From positions 3,410,001 through 3,474,000 of the forward strand of contig OY720100.1 in assembly GCA_963082875.1 (NCBI GenBank): 64,000 bases of DNA. Direction: 5' to 3'. A program made the position numbers and the translations under genes. Below, in pieces: positions 1 to 13,679 of this stretch. Every line of letters begins with the position of its first letter. Within the stretch, counting starts at the first letter, position 1. The notes under the pieces were generated by a model. It did no database searches, was not told where the DNA came from, and saw nothing but the letters and a program-made list of their open reading frames with translations. The stretch is from Corella eumyota. Taxonomy: Eukaryota > Chordata > Ascidiacea > Phlebobranchia > Corellidae.

Positions 1-3000
1 GCCACGTGATATTTTTGGCCAATGATATTAAATACAAATTTTTTGAAAAAAAATTTTAAATTTTAAATCGAAAAATATTTGTTGTGTTAGAACCGCACAG
101 GTCCAATTACCGTGTTTACAAAATATTTTTCGAAAATATTAATATTCATAAAAGTTATGAAACTTTTATTAAAAATTTATGAAATCTCAAAACCTAAAAT
201 TTTGTATTTTATTACACGCGCATTGGCCTAACTAACATTCAAGATAAAACATTTGGCAAAAATTTTCAGTAAAACAAAAGTTTGAAGTAATTTTTATTTT
301 GGTTTTCATTAGGTCACGTGATATTTTTGGCCAATGATATTGCATAAAAATTTAAAAAAAAAAAATAAAAAATTTTAAATCGAAAAATAATTGTCGTGTT
401 AGAACCGCACAGGTCCAATTACCGTGTTTACAAAATATTTTTCAAAAATATTAATATTTATAAAAGTTATGAAACTTTTATTAAAAATTTATGAAATCTC
501 AAAACCTAAAATTTTGTATTTTATTACACGCGCATTGGCCTAACTAACATTCAAGATAAAACATTTCGCGAAAATTTTCAGTAAAACAAAAGTTTGAGGT
601 AATTTTTATTTTGGTTTTCATTAGGTCACGTGATAATTTTGGCCAATGATATTGCATACAAATTTAAAAAAAAAAATAAAAAATTTTAAATCGAAAAATA
701 ATTGTTGTGTTAGAACCGCACAGGTTCAATTACCGTGTTTACAAAATATTTTTCGAAAATATTATTATTCATAAAAGTTATGAAACTTTTATTAAAAATT
801 TATGAAATCTCAAAACCTAAAATTTTGTATTTTATTACACGCGCATTGGCCTAACTAACATTCAAGATCAAACATTTCGCGAAAATTTTCATTAAAACAA
901 AAGTTTGAGATAATTATTATTTTGGTTTTCATTAGGTCACGTGATATTTTTGGCCAATGATATTGCATACAAATTTAAAAAAAAAAAATAAAAAATTTTA
1001 AATCGAAAAATAATTGTCGTGTTAGAACCGCACAGGACCAATTACCGTGTTTACAAAATATTTTTCAAAAATATTAATATTCATAAAAGTTATGAAACTT
1101 TTATTAAAAATTTATGAAATCTCAAAACCTAAAATTTTGTATTTTATTAGACGCGCATTGGCCTAACTAACATTCAAGATGAAACATTTCGCGAAAATTT
1201 TCAGTAAAACAAAAGTTTGAGGTAATTTTTATTTTGGTTTTCATTAGGTCACGTGATAATTTTGGCCAATGATATTGCATACAATTTTTTTAAAAAAATA
1301 AAAAACTTTAAATCGAAAAATAATTGTTGTGTTAGAACTGCACAGGTCCAATTACCGTGTTTACAAAATAATTTTCAAAAATATTAATATTCATAAAAGT
1401 TATGAAACTTTTATTAAAAATTTATGAAATCTCAAAACCTAAAATTTTATATTTTATTAGACGCACATTGGCCTAACTAACATTCATAATAAAACATTTC
1501 GCGAAAATTTTCAGTAAAACAAAAGTTTGAGGTAATTTTTATTTTGGGTATAATTAGGTCACGTGATATTTTTGGCCAATAATATTGCATAAAGATTTTT
1601 TGAAAAAAAATAAAAAATTTTAAATCGAAAAATAATTGTTGTGTTAGAACCGCACAGGTCCAATTACCGTGTTTACAAAATAATTTTCAAAAATATTAAT
1701 ATTCATAAAAGTTATGAAACTTTTATTAAAAATTTATGAAATCTCAAAACCTAAAATTTTATATTTTATTAGACGCACATTGGCCTAACTAACATTCAAG
1801 ATAAAACATTTCGCGAAAATTTTCAGTAAAACAAAAGTTTGAGGTAATTTTTATTTTGGGCATAATTAGGTCACATGATATTTTTGGCCAATGATATTGC
1901 ATACAAATTTTTTGAAAAAAAATTTTAAATTTTAAATCAAAAAATATCTGTTGTGTTAGAACCGCACAGGTCCAATTACCGTGTTTACAAAATATTTTTC
2001 TAAAATATTAATATTCATAAAAGTTATGAAACTTTTATTAAAAATTTATGAAATCTCAAAACCTAAAATTTTGTATTTTATTACACGCGCATTGGCCTAA
2101 CTAACATTCAAGATAAAACATTTCGCGAAAATTTTCAGTAAAACAAAAGTTTGAGGTAATTTTTATTTTGGTTTTCATTAGGTCACGTGATATTTTTGGC
2201 CAATGATATTGCATACAAATTTTTTAAAAAAAATAAAAAATTTTAAATCGAAAAATAATTGTTGTGTTAGAACCGCACAGGTTCAATTACCGTGTTTACA
2301 AAATATTTTTTTAAAATATTAATATTCATAAAAGTTATGAAACTTTTATTAAAAATTTATGAAATCTCAAAACCTAAAATTTTGTATTTTATTACACGCG
2401 CATTGGCCTAACTAACATTCAAGATCAAACATTTCGCGAAAATTTTCATTAAAACAAAAGTTTGAGATAATTTTTATTTTGGTTTTCATTAGGTCACGTG
2501 ATATTTTTGGCCAATGATATTGCATACAAATTTTTAAAAAAAAAATAAAAATTTTAAATCGAAAAATAATTGTTGTGTTAGAACCGCACAGGACCAATTA
2601 CCGTGTTTACAAAATAATTTTCCAAAATATTAATATTCATAAAAGTTATGAAACTTTTATTAAAAATTTATGAAATCTTAAAACCTAAAATTTTGTATTT
2701 TATTAGACGCGCATTGGCCTAACTAACATTCAAGATAAAACATTTCGCGAAAATTTTCAGTAAAACAAAAGTTTGAGGTAATTTTTATTTTGGATTTCAT
2801 TAGGTCACGTGATATTTTTGGCCAATGATATTGCATACAAATTTTTTGAAAAAAAATTTTAAATTTTAAATCGAAAAATAATTGTTGTGTTAGAACCGCA
2901 CAGGTCCAATTACCGTGTTTACACAATATTTTTCGAAAATATTAATATTCATAAAAGTTATGAAACTTTTATTAAAAATTTATGAAATCTCAAAACCTAA

Positions 3001-3699
3001 AATTTTGTATTTTATTACACGCGCATTGGCCTAACTAACATTCAAGATAAAACATTTCGCGAAAATTTTCAGTAAAACAAAAGTTTGAGGTAATTTTTAT
3101 TTTGGTTTTCATTAGGTCACGTGATATTTTTGGCCAATGATATTGCATACAAATTTTTTAAAAAAAAATAAAAAATTTTAAATCGAAAAATAATTGTCGT
3201 GTTAGAACCGCACAGGTCCAATTACCGTGTTTACAAAATATTTTTCAAAAATATTAATATTCATAAAAGTTATGAAACTTTTATTAAAAATTTATGAAAT
3301 CTCAAAACCTAAAATTTTGTATTTTATTACACGCGCATTGGCCTAACTAACATTCAAGATAAAACATTTCGCGAAAATTTTCAGTAAAACAAAAGTTTGA
3401 GGTAATTATTATTTTGGTTTTCATTAGGTCACGTGATAATTTTGGCCAATGATATTGCATACAAATTTAAAAAAAAAAATAAAAAATTTTAAATCGAAAA
3501 ATAATTGTTGTGTTAGAACCGCACAGGTTCAATTACCATGTTTACAAAATATTTTTCGAAAATATTAATATTCATAAAAGTTATGAAACTTTTATTAAAA
3601 ATTTATGAAATCTCAAAACCTAAAATTTTGTATTTTATTACACGCGCATTGGCCTAACTAACATTCAAGATCAAACATTTCGCGAAAATTTTCATTAAA

Positions 3700-6600
3700 A
3701 CAAAAGTTTGAGATAAATTTTATTTTGGTTTTCATTAGGTCACGTGATATTTTTGGCCAATGATATTGCATACAAATTTAAAAAAAAATAAAAATTTTAA
3801 ATCGAAAAATAATTGTTGTGTTAGAACCGCACAGGACCAATTACCGTGTTTACAAAATATTTTTCAAAAATATTAATATTCATAAAAGTTATGAAACTTT
3901 TATTAAAAATTTATGAAATCTCAAAACCTAAAATTTTGTATTTTATTAGACGCGCATTGGCCTAACTAACATTCAAGATAAAACATTTTGCGAAAATTTT
4001 CAGTAAAACAAAAGTTTGAGGTAATTTTTATTTTGGTTTTCATTAGGTCACGTGATAATTTTGGCCAATGATATTGCATACAAATTTTTAAAATAAAATA
4101 AAAAATTTTAAATCGAAAAATAATTGTTGTGTTAGAACCGCACAGGTCCAATTAACGTGTTTACAAAATATTTTTCGAAAATATTAATATTCATAAAAGT
4201 TATGAAACTTTTATTAAAAATTTATGAAATCTCAAAACCTAAAATTTTATATTTTATTAGACGCACATTGGCCTAACTAACATTCAAGATAAAACATTTC
4301 GCGAAAATTTTCAGTAAAACAAAAGTTTGAAGTAATTTTTATTTTGGGTTTCATTAGGTCACGTGATATTTTTGGCCAATGATATTGCATAAAAATTTTT
4401 TTTAAAAAAATAAAAAATTTTAAATCGAAAAATAATTGTCGTGTTAGAACCGCACAGGTCCAATTACCGTGTTTACAAAATATTTTTCAAAAATATTAAT
4501 ATTCATAATAGTTATGAAACTTTTATTAAAAATTTATGAAATCTCAAAACCTAAAATTTTGTATTTTATTACACGCGCATTGGCCTAACTAACATTCAAG
4601 ATAAAACATTTCGCAAAAATTTTCAGTAAAACAAAAGTTTGAGGTAATTTTTATTTGGGTTTTCATTAGGTCACGTGATAATTTTGGCCAATGATATTGC
4701 ATACAAATTTTTTAAAAAAAATAAAAAATTTTAAATCGAAAAATAATTGTTGTGTTAGAACCGCACAGGTTCAATTACCGTGTTTACAAAATATTTTTCA
4801 AAAATATTAATATTCATAAAAGTTATGAAACTTTTATTAAAAATTTATGAAATCTCAAAACCTAAAATTTTGTATTTTATTACACGCGCATTGGCCTAAC
4901 TAACATTCAAGATCAAACATTTCGCGAAAATTTTCATTAAAACAAAAGTTTGAGATAATTTTTATTTTGGTTTTCATTAGGTCACGTGATATTTTTGGCC
5001 AATGATATTGCATACAAATTTAAAAAAAAAAAATAAAAATTTTAAATCGAAAAATAATTGTTGTGTTAGAACCGCACAGGACCAATTACCGTGTTTACAA
5101 AATATTTTTCAAAAATATTAATATTCATAAAAGTTATGAAAGTTTTATTAAAAATTTATGAAATCTCAAAACCTAAAATTTTGTATTTTATTAGACGCGC
5201 ATTGGCCTAACTAACATTCAAGATGAAACATTTCGCGAAAATTTTCAGTAAAACAAAAGTTTGAGGTAATTTTTATTTTGGTTTTCATTAGGTCACGTGA
5301 TAATTTTGGCCAATGATATTGCATACAAATTTAAAAAAAAAAATAAAAAATTTTAAATCGAAAAATAATTGTTGTGTTAGAACCGCACAGGTTCAATTAC
5401 CATGTTTACAAAATATTTTTCGAAAATATTAATATTCATAAAAGTTATGAAACTTTTATTAAAAATTTATGAAATCTCAAAACCTAAAATTTTGTATTTT
5501 ATTACACGCGCATTGGCCTAACTAACATTCAAGATCAAACATTTCGCGAAAATTTTCATTAAAACAAAAGTTTGAGGTAATTTTTATTTTGGGTTTCATT
5601 AGGTCACGTGATATTTTTGGCCAATGATATTGCATAAAAATTTTTTTTAAAAAAATAAAAAATTTTAAATCGAAAAATAATTGTCGTGTTAGAACCGCAC
5701 AGGTCCAATTACCGTGTTTACAAAATATTTTTCAAAAATATTAATATTCATAATAGTTATGAAACTTTTATTAAAAATTTATGAAATCTCAAAACCTAAA
5801 ATTTTGTATTTTATTACACGCGCATTGGCCTAACTAACATTCAAGATAAAACATTTCGCAAAAATTTTCAGTAAAACAAAAGTTTGAGGTAATTTTTATT
5901 TGGGTTTTCATTAGGTCACGTGATAATTTTGGCCAATGATATTGCATACAAATTTTTTAAAAAAAATAAAAAATTTTAAATCGAAAAATAATTGTTGTGT
6001 TAGAACCGCACAGGTTCAATTACCGTGTTTACAAAATATTTTTCAAAAATATTAATATTCATAAAAGTTATGAAACTTTTATTAAAAATTTATGAAATCT
6101 CAAAACCTAAAATTTTGTATTTTATTACACGCGCATTGGCCTAACTAACATTCAAGATCAAACATTTCGCGAAAATTTTCATTAAAACAAAAGTTTGAGA
6201 TAATTTTTATTTTGGTTTTCATTAGGTCACGTGATATTTTTGGCCAATGATATTGCATACAAATTTAAAAAAAAAAAATAAAAATTTTAAATCGAAAAAT
6301 AATTGTTGTGTTAGAACCGCACAGGACCAATTACCGTGTTTACAAAATATTTTTCAAAAATATTAATATTCATAAAAGTTATGAAAGTTTTATTAAAAAT
6401 TTATGAAATCTCAAAACCTAAAATTTTGTATTTTATTAGACGCGCATTGGCCTAACTAACATTCAAGATGAAACATTTCGCGAAAATTTTCAGTAAAACA
6501 AAAGTTTGAGGTAATTTTTATTTTGGTTTTCATTAGGTCACGTGATAATTTTGGCCAATGATATTGCATACAAATTTAAAAAAAAAAATAAAAAATTTTA

Positions 6601-9600
6601 AATCGAAAAATAATTGTTGTGTTAGAACCGCACAGGTTCAATTACCATGTTTACAAAATATTTTTCGAAAATATTAATATTCATAAAAGTTATGAAACTT
6701 TTATTAAAAATTTATGAAATCTCAAAACCTAAAATTTTGTATTTTATTACACGCGCATTGGCCTAACTAACATTCAAGATCAAACATTTCGCGAAAATTT
6801 TCATTAAAACAAAAGTTTGAGATAAATTTTATTTTGGTTTTCATTAGGTCACGTGATATTTTTGGCCAATGATATTGCATACAAATTTAAAAAAAAATAA
6901 AAATTTTAAATCGAAAAATAATTGTTGTGTTAGAACCGCACAGGACCAATTACCGTGTTTACAAAATATTTTTCAAAAATATTAATATTCATAAAAGTTA
7001 TGAAACTTTTATTAAAAATTTATGAAATCTCAAAACCTAAAATTTTGTATTTTATTAGACGCGCATTGGCCTAACTAACATTCAAGATAAAACATTTCGC
7101 GAAAATTTTCAGTAAAACAAAAGTTTGAGGTAATTTTTATTTTGGTTTTCATTAGGTCACGTGATAATTTTGGCCAATGATATTGCATACAAATTTTTAA
7201 AATAAAATAAAAAATTTTAAATCGAAAAATAATTGTTGTGTTAGAACCGCACAGGTCCAATTACCGTGTTTACAAAATATTTTTCGAAAATAATAATATT
7301 CATAAAAGTTATGAAACTTTTATTAAAAATTTATGAAATCTCAAAACCTAAAATTTTATATTTTATTAGACGCACATTGGCCTAACTAACATTCAAGATA
7401 AAACATTTCGCGAAAATTTTCAGTAAAACAAAAGTTTGAGGTAATTTTTATTTTGGGTTTCATTAGGTCACGTGATATTTTTGGCCAATGATATTGCATA
7501 AAAATTTTTTTTAAAAAAATAAAAAATTTTAAATCGAAAAATAATTGTCGTGTTAGAACCGCACAGGTCCAATTACCGTGTTTACAAAATATTTTTCAAA
7601 AATATTAATATTCATAATAGTTATGAAACTTTTATTAAAAATTTATGAAATCTCAAAACCTAAAATTTTGTATTTTATTACACGCGCATTGGCCTAACTA
7701 ACATTCAAGATAAAACATTTCGCAAAAATTTTCAGTAAAACAAAAGTTTGAGGTAATTTTTATTTGGGTTTTCATTAGGTCACGTGATAATTTTGGCCAA
7801 TGATATTGCATACAAATTTTTTAAAAAAAATAAAAAATTTTAAATCGAAAAATAATTGTTGTGTTAGAACCGCACAGGTTCAATTACCGTGTTTACAAAA
7901 TATTTTTCAAAAATATTAATATTCATAAAAGTTATGAAACTTTTATTAAAAATTTATGAAATCTCAAAACCTAAAATTTTGTATTTTATTACACGCGCAT
8001 TGGCCTAACTAACATTCAAGATCAAACATTTCGCGAAAATTTTCATTAAAACAAAAGTTTGAGATAATTTTTATTTTGGTTTTCATTAGGTCACGTGATA
8101 TTTTTGGCCAATGATATTGCATACAAATTTAAAAAAAAAAATAAAAATTTTAAATCGAAAAATAATTGTTGTGTTAGAACCGCACAGGTCCAATTACCGT
8201 GTTTACAAAATATTTTTCAAAAATATTAATATTCATAAAAGTTATGAAAGTTTTATTAAAAATTTATGAAATCTCAAAACCTAAAATTTTGTATTTTATT
8301 AGACGCGCATTGGCCTAACTAACATTCAAGATGAAACATTTCGCGAAAATTTTCAGTAAAACAAAAGTTTGAGGTAATTTTTATTTTGGTTTTCATTAGG
8401 TCACGTGATATTTTTGGCCAATGATATTGCATACAAATTTTTTGAAAAAAAATTTTAAATTTTAAATCGAAAAATAATTGTTGTGTTAGAACCGCACAGG
8501 TCCAATTACCGTGTTTACAAAATATTTTTCGAAAATATTAATATTCATAAAAGTTATGAAACTTTTATTAAAAATTTATGAAATCTCAAAACCTAAAATT
8601 TTGTATTTTATTACACGCGCATTGGCCTAACTAACATTCAAGATAAAACATTTCGCGAAAATTTTCAGTAAAACAAAAGTTTGAGGTAATTTTTATTTTG
8701 GTTTTCATTAGGTCACGTGATATTTTTGGCCAATGATATTGCATACAAATTTTTTAAAAAAAAATAAAAAATTTTAAATCGAAAAATAATTGTTGTGTTA
8801 GAACCGCACAGGTCCAATTACCGTGTTTACAAAATATTTTTCAAAAATATTAATATTCATAAAAGTTATGAAACTTTTATTAAAAATTTATGAAATCTCA
8901 AAACCTAAAATTTTGTATTTTATTACACGCGCATTGGCCTAACTAACATTCAAGATAAAACATTTCGCGAAAATTTTCAGTAAAACAAAAGTTTGAGGTA
9001 ATTATTATTTTGGTTTTCATTAGGTCACGTGATAATTTTGGCCAATGATATTGCATACAAATTTTTAAAAAAAAATAAAAAATTTTAAATCGAAAAATAA
9101 TTGTTGTGTTAGAACCGCACAGGTTCAATTACCATGTTTACAAAATATTTTTCGAAAATATTAATATTCATAAAAGTTATGAAACTTTTATTAAAAATTT
9201 ATGAAATCTCAAAACCTAAAATTTTGTATTTTATTACACGCGCATTGGCCTAACTAACATTCAAGATCAAACATTTCGCGATAATTTTCATTAAAACAAA
9301 AGTTTGAGATAATTTTTATTTTGGTTTTCATTAGGTCACGTGATATTTTTGGTCAATGATATTGCATACAAATTTAAAAAAAAATAAAAATTTTAAATCG
9401 AAAAATAATTGTCGTGTTAGAACCGCACAGGTCCAATTACCGTGTTTACAAAATATTTTTCAAAAATATTAATATTCATAAAAGTTATGAAACTTTTATT
9501 AAAAATTTATGAAATCTCAAAACCTAAAATTTTGTATTTTATTACACGCGCATTGGCCTAACTAACATTCAAGATAAAACATTTCGCGAAAATTTTCAGT

Positions 9601-10000
9601 AAAACAAAAGTTTGAGGTAATTATTATTTTGGATTTCATTAGGTCACGTGATAATTTTGGCCAATGATATTGCATACAAATTTTTAAAAAAAAATAAAAA
9701 ATTTTAAATCGAAAAATAATTGTTGTGTTAGAACCGCACAGGTTCAATTAACATGTTTACAAAATATTTTTCGAAAATATTAATATTCATAAAAGTTATG
9801 AAACTTTTATTAAAAATTTATGAAATCTCAAAACCTAAAATTTTGTATTTTATTACACGCGCATTGGCCTAACAAACATTCAAGATCAAACATTTCGCGA
9901 AAATTTTCATTAAAACAAAAGTTTGAGATAAATTTTATTTTGGTTTTCATTAGGTCACGTGATATTTTTGGCCAATGATATTGCATACAAATTTAAAAAA
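3700..10000. repeat. Higher-order repeat block, about 10 monomers (3.11 kb) per unit
   Basis: Diagnostic variants repeat at ten-monomer spacing. The GAGATAAATTTTATTTTGG variant lies at about 3710, 6820 and 9925, and the AAAATAAAATAAAAAATTTT spacer variant at about 4088, 7197 and 10,302. Inside it, a four-monomer segment of about 1.24 kb is further duplicated: 4345-5585 against 5590-6830, marked by CATAATAGTTATG and TTTATTTGGG variants, with a third partial copy from about 7460. Confidence 0.8.
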
Positions 10001-13000
10001 AAATAAAAATTTTAAATCGAAAAATATTTGTTGTGTTAGAACCGCACAGGACCAATTACCGTGTTTACAAAATATTTTTCAAAAATATTAATATTCATTA
10101 AAGTTATGAAACTTTTATTAAAAATTTATGAAATCTCAAAACCTAAAATTTTGTATTTTATTAGACGCGCATTGGCCTAACTAACATTCAAGATAAAACA
10201 TTTCGCGAAAATTTTCAGTAAAACAAAAGTTTGAGGTAATTTTTATTTTGGTTTTCATTAGGTCACGTGATAATTTTGGCCAATGATATTGCATACAAAT
10301 TTTTAAAATAAAATAAAAAATTTTAAATCGAAAAATAATTGTTGTGTTAGAACCGCACAGGTCCAATTACCGTGTTTACAAAATATTTTTCGAAAATATT
10401 AATATTCATAAAAGTTATGAAACTTTTATTAAAAATTTATAAAATCTCAAAACCTAAAATTTTAAATTTTATTAGACGCACATTGGCCTAACTAACATTC
10501 AAGATAAAACATTTCGCGAAAATTTTCAGTAAAACAAAAGTTTGAGGTAATTTTTATTTTGGGTTTAATTAGGTCACGTGATATTTTTGGCCAATGATAT
10601 TGCATAAAAATTTTTTTTAAAAAAATAAAAAATTTTAAATCGAAAAATAATTGTCGTGTTAGAACCGCACAGGTCCAATTACCGTGTTTACAAAATATTT
10701 TTCAAAAATATTAATATTCATAAAAGTTATGAAACTTTTATTAAAAATTTATGAAATCTCAAAACCTAAAATTTTGTATTTTTTTACACGCGCATTGGCC
10801 TAACTAACATTCAAGATCAAACATTTCGCGAAAATTTTCATTAAAACAAAAGTTTGAGATAATTTTTATTTTGGTTTTCATTAGGTCACGTGATATTTTT
10901 GGCCAATGATATTGCATACAAATTTAAAAAAAAATAAAAATTTTAAATCGAAAAATAATTGTTGTGTTAGAACCGCACAGGACCAATTACCGTGTTTACA
11001 AAATATTTTTCAAAAATATTAATATTCATAAAAGTTATGAAACTTTTATTAAAAATTTATGAAATCTCAAAACCTAAAATTTTGTATTTTATTAGACGCG
11101 CATTGGCCTAACTAACATTCAAGATGAAACATTTCGCGAAAATTTTCAGTAAAACAAAAGTTTGAGGTAATTTTTATTTTGGTTTTCATTAGGTCACGTG
11201 ATATTTTTGGCCAATGATATTGCATACAAATTTTTTGAAAAAAAATTTTAAATTTTAAATCGAAAAATAATTGTTGTGTTAGAACCGCACAGGTCCAATT
11301 ACCGTGTTTACAAAATATTTTTCGAAAATATTAATATTCATAAAAGTTATGAAACTTTTATTAAAAATTTATGAAATCTCAAAACCTAAAATTTTGTATT
11401 TTATTACACGCGCATTGGCCTAACTAACATTTAAGATAAAACATTTCGCGAAAATTTTCAGTAAAACAAAAGTTTGAGGTAATTTTTATTTTGGTTTTCA
11501 TTAGGTCACGTGATATTTTTGGCCAATGATATTGCATACAAATTTTTTAAAAAAAAATAAAAAATTTTAAATCGAAAAATAATTGTTGTGTTAGAACCGC
11601 ACAGGTCCAATTACCGTGTTTACAAAATATTTTTCAAAAATATTAATATTCATAAAAGTTATGAAACTTTTATTAAAAATTTATGAAATCTCAAAACCTG
11701 AAATTTTGTATTTTATTACACGCGCATTGGCCTAACTAACATTCAAGATAAAACATTTCGCGAAAATTTTCAGTAAAACAAAAGTTTGAGGTAATTATTA
11801 TTTTGGTTTTCATTAGGTCACGTGATAATTTTGGCCAATGATATTGCATACAAATTTTTAAAAAAAAATAAAAAATTTTAAATCGAAAAATAATTGTTGT
11901 GTTAGAACCGCACAGGTTCAATTACCATGTTTACAAAATATTTTTCGAAAATATTAATATTCATAAAAGTTATGAAACTTTTATTAAAAATTTATGAAAT
12001 CTCAAAACCTAAAATTTTGTATTTTATTACACGCGCATTGGCCTAACTAACATTCAAGATCAAACATTTCGCGATAATTTTCATTAAAACAAAAGTTTGA
12101 GGTAATTATTATTTTGGTTTTCATTAGGTCACGTGATAATTTTGGCCAATGATATTGCATACAAATTTTTAAAAAAAAATAAAAAATTTTAAATCGAAAA
12201 ATAATTGTTGTGTTAGAACCGCACAGGTTCAATTAACATGTTTACAAAATATTTTTCGAAAATATTAATATTCATAAAAGTTATGAAACTTTTATTAAAA
12301 ATTTATGAAATCTCAAAACCTAAAATTTTGTATTTTATTACACGCGCATTGGCCTAACAAACATTCAAGATCAAACATTTCGCGAAAATTTTCATTAAAA
12401 CAAAAGTTTGAGATAAATTTTATTTTGGTTTTCATTAGGTCACGTGATATTTTTGGCCAATGATATTGCATACAAATTTAAAAAAAAATAAAAATTTTAA
12501 ATCGAAAAATATTTGTTGTGTTAGAACCGCACAGGACCAATTACCGTGTTTACAAAATATTTTTCAAAAATATTAATATTCATAAAAGTTATGAAACTTT
12601 TATTAAAAATTTATGAAATCTCAAAACCTAAAATTTTGTATTTTATTAGACGCGCATTGGCCTAACTAACATTCAAGATAAAACATTTCGCGAAAATTTT
12701 CAGTAAAACAAAAGTTTGAGGTAATTTTTATTTTGGTTTTCATTAGGTCACGTGATAATTTTGGCCAATGATATTGCATACAAATTTTTAAAATAAAATT
12801 AAAAATTTTAAATCGAAAAATAATTGTTGTGTTAGAACCGCACAGGTCCAATTACCGTGTTTACAAAATATTTTTCGAAAATATTAATATTCATAAAAGT
12901 TATGAAACTTTTATTAAAAATTTATAAAATCTCAAAACCTAAAATTTTAAATTTTATTAGACGCACATTGGCCTAACTAACATTCAAGATAAAACATTTC

Positions 13001-13060
13001 GCGAAAATTTTCAGTAAAACAAAAGTTTGAGGTAATTTTTATTTTGGGTTTAATTAGGTC
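8402..13060. repeat. Higher-order repeat block, duplicated 8-9 monomer segment
   Basis: The segment from about 8402 to 10,600 recurs from about 11,190 to 13,060. Markers are the TTTTGAAAAAAAATTTTAAA spacer at about 8437 and 11,232 (offset 2795, nine monomers), GCGATAATTTTC at about 9279 and 12,072, and the CCTAACAAACATTC variant at about 9870 and 12,357 (offset 2487, eight monomers). The change of offset means that one monomer was lost inside the second copy. Confidence 0.75.
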
Positions 13061-13679
13061 ACGTAATATTTTTGGCCAATGATATTGCATAAAAATTTTT
13101 TTTAAAAAAATAAAAAATTTTAAATCGAAAAATAATTGTCGTGTTAGAACCGCACAGGTCCAATTACCGTGTTTACAAAATATTTTTCAAAAATATTAAT
13201 ATTCATAAAAGTTATGAAACTTTTATTAAAAATTTATGAAATCTCAAAACCTAAAATTTTGTATTTTTTTACACGCGCATTGGCCTAACTAACATTCAAG
13301 ATCAAACATTTCGCGAAAATTTTCATTAAAACAAAAGTTTGAGATAATTTTTATTTTGGTTTTCATTAGGTCACGTGATATTTTTGGCCAATGATATTGC
13401 ATACAAATTTAAAAAAAAATAAAAATTTTAAATCGAAAAATAATTGTTGTGTTAGAACCGCACAGGACCAATTACCGTGTTTACAAAATATTTTTCAAAA
13501 ATATTAATATTCATAAAAGTTATGAAACTTTTATTAAAAATTTATGAAATCTCAAAACCTAAAATTTTGTATTTTATTACACGCGCATTGGCCTAACTAA
13601 CATTCAAGATAAAACATTTCGCGAAAATTTTCAGTAAAACAAAAGTTTGAGGTAATTTTTATTTTGGGTTTAATTAGGT

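Noticed and set aside
2412-12851. Repeated 61-67 codon minus-strand frames inside the satellite (MNLCGSNTTIIFRFKIF type)
   Set aside because: They are one frame of the tandem unit. They appear only where the variable A/T spacer keeps phase and are lost in most units. There is no coding bias or start context to support a gene.
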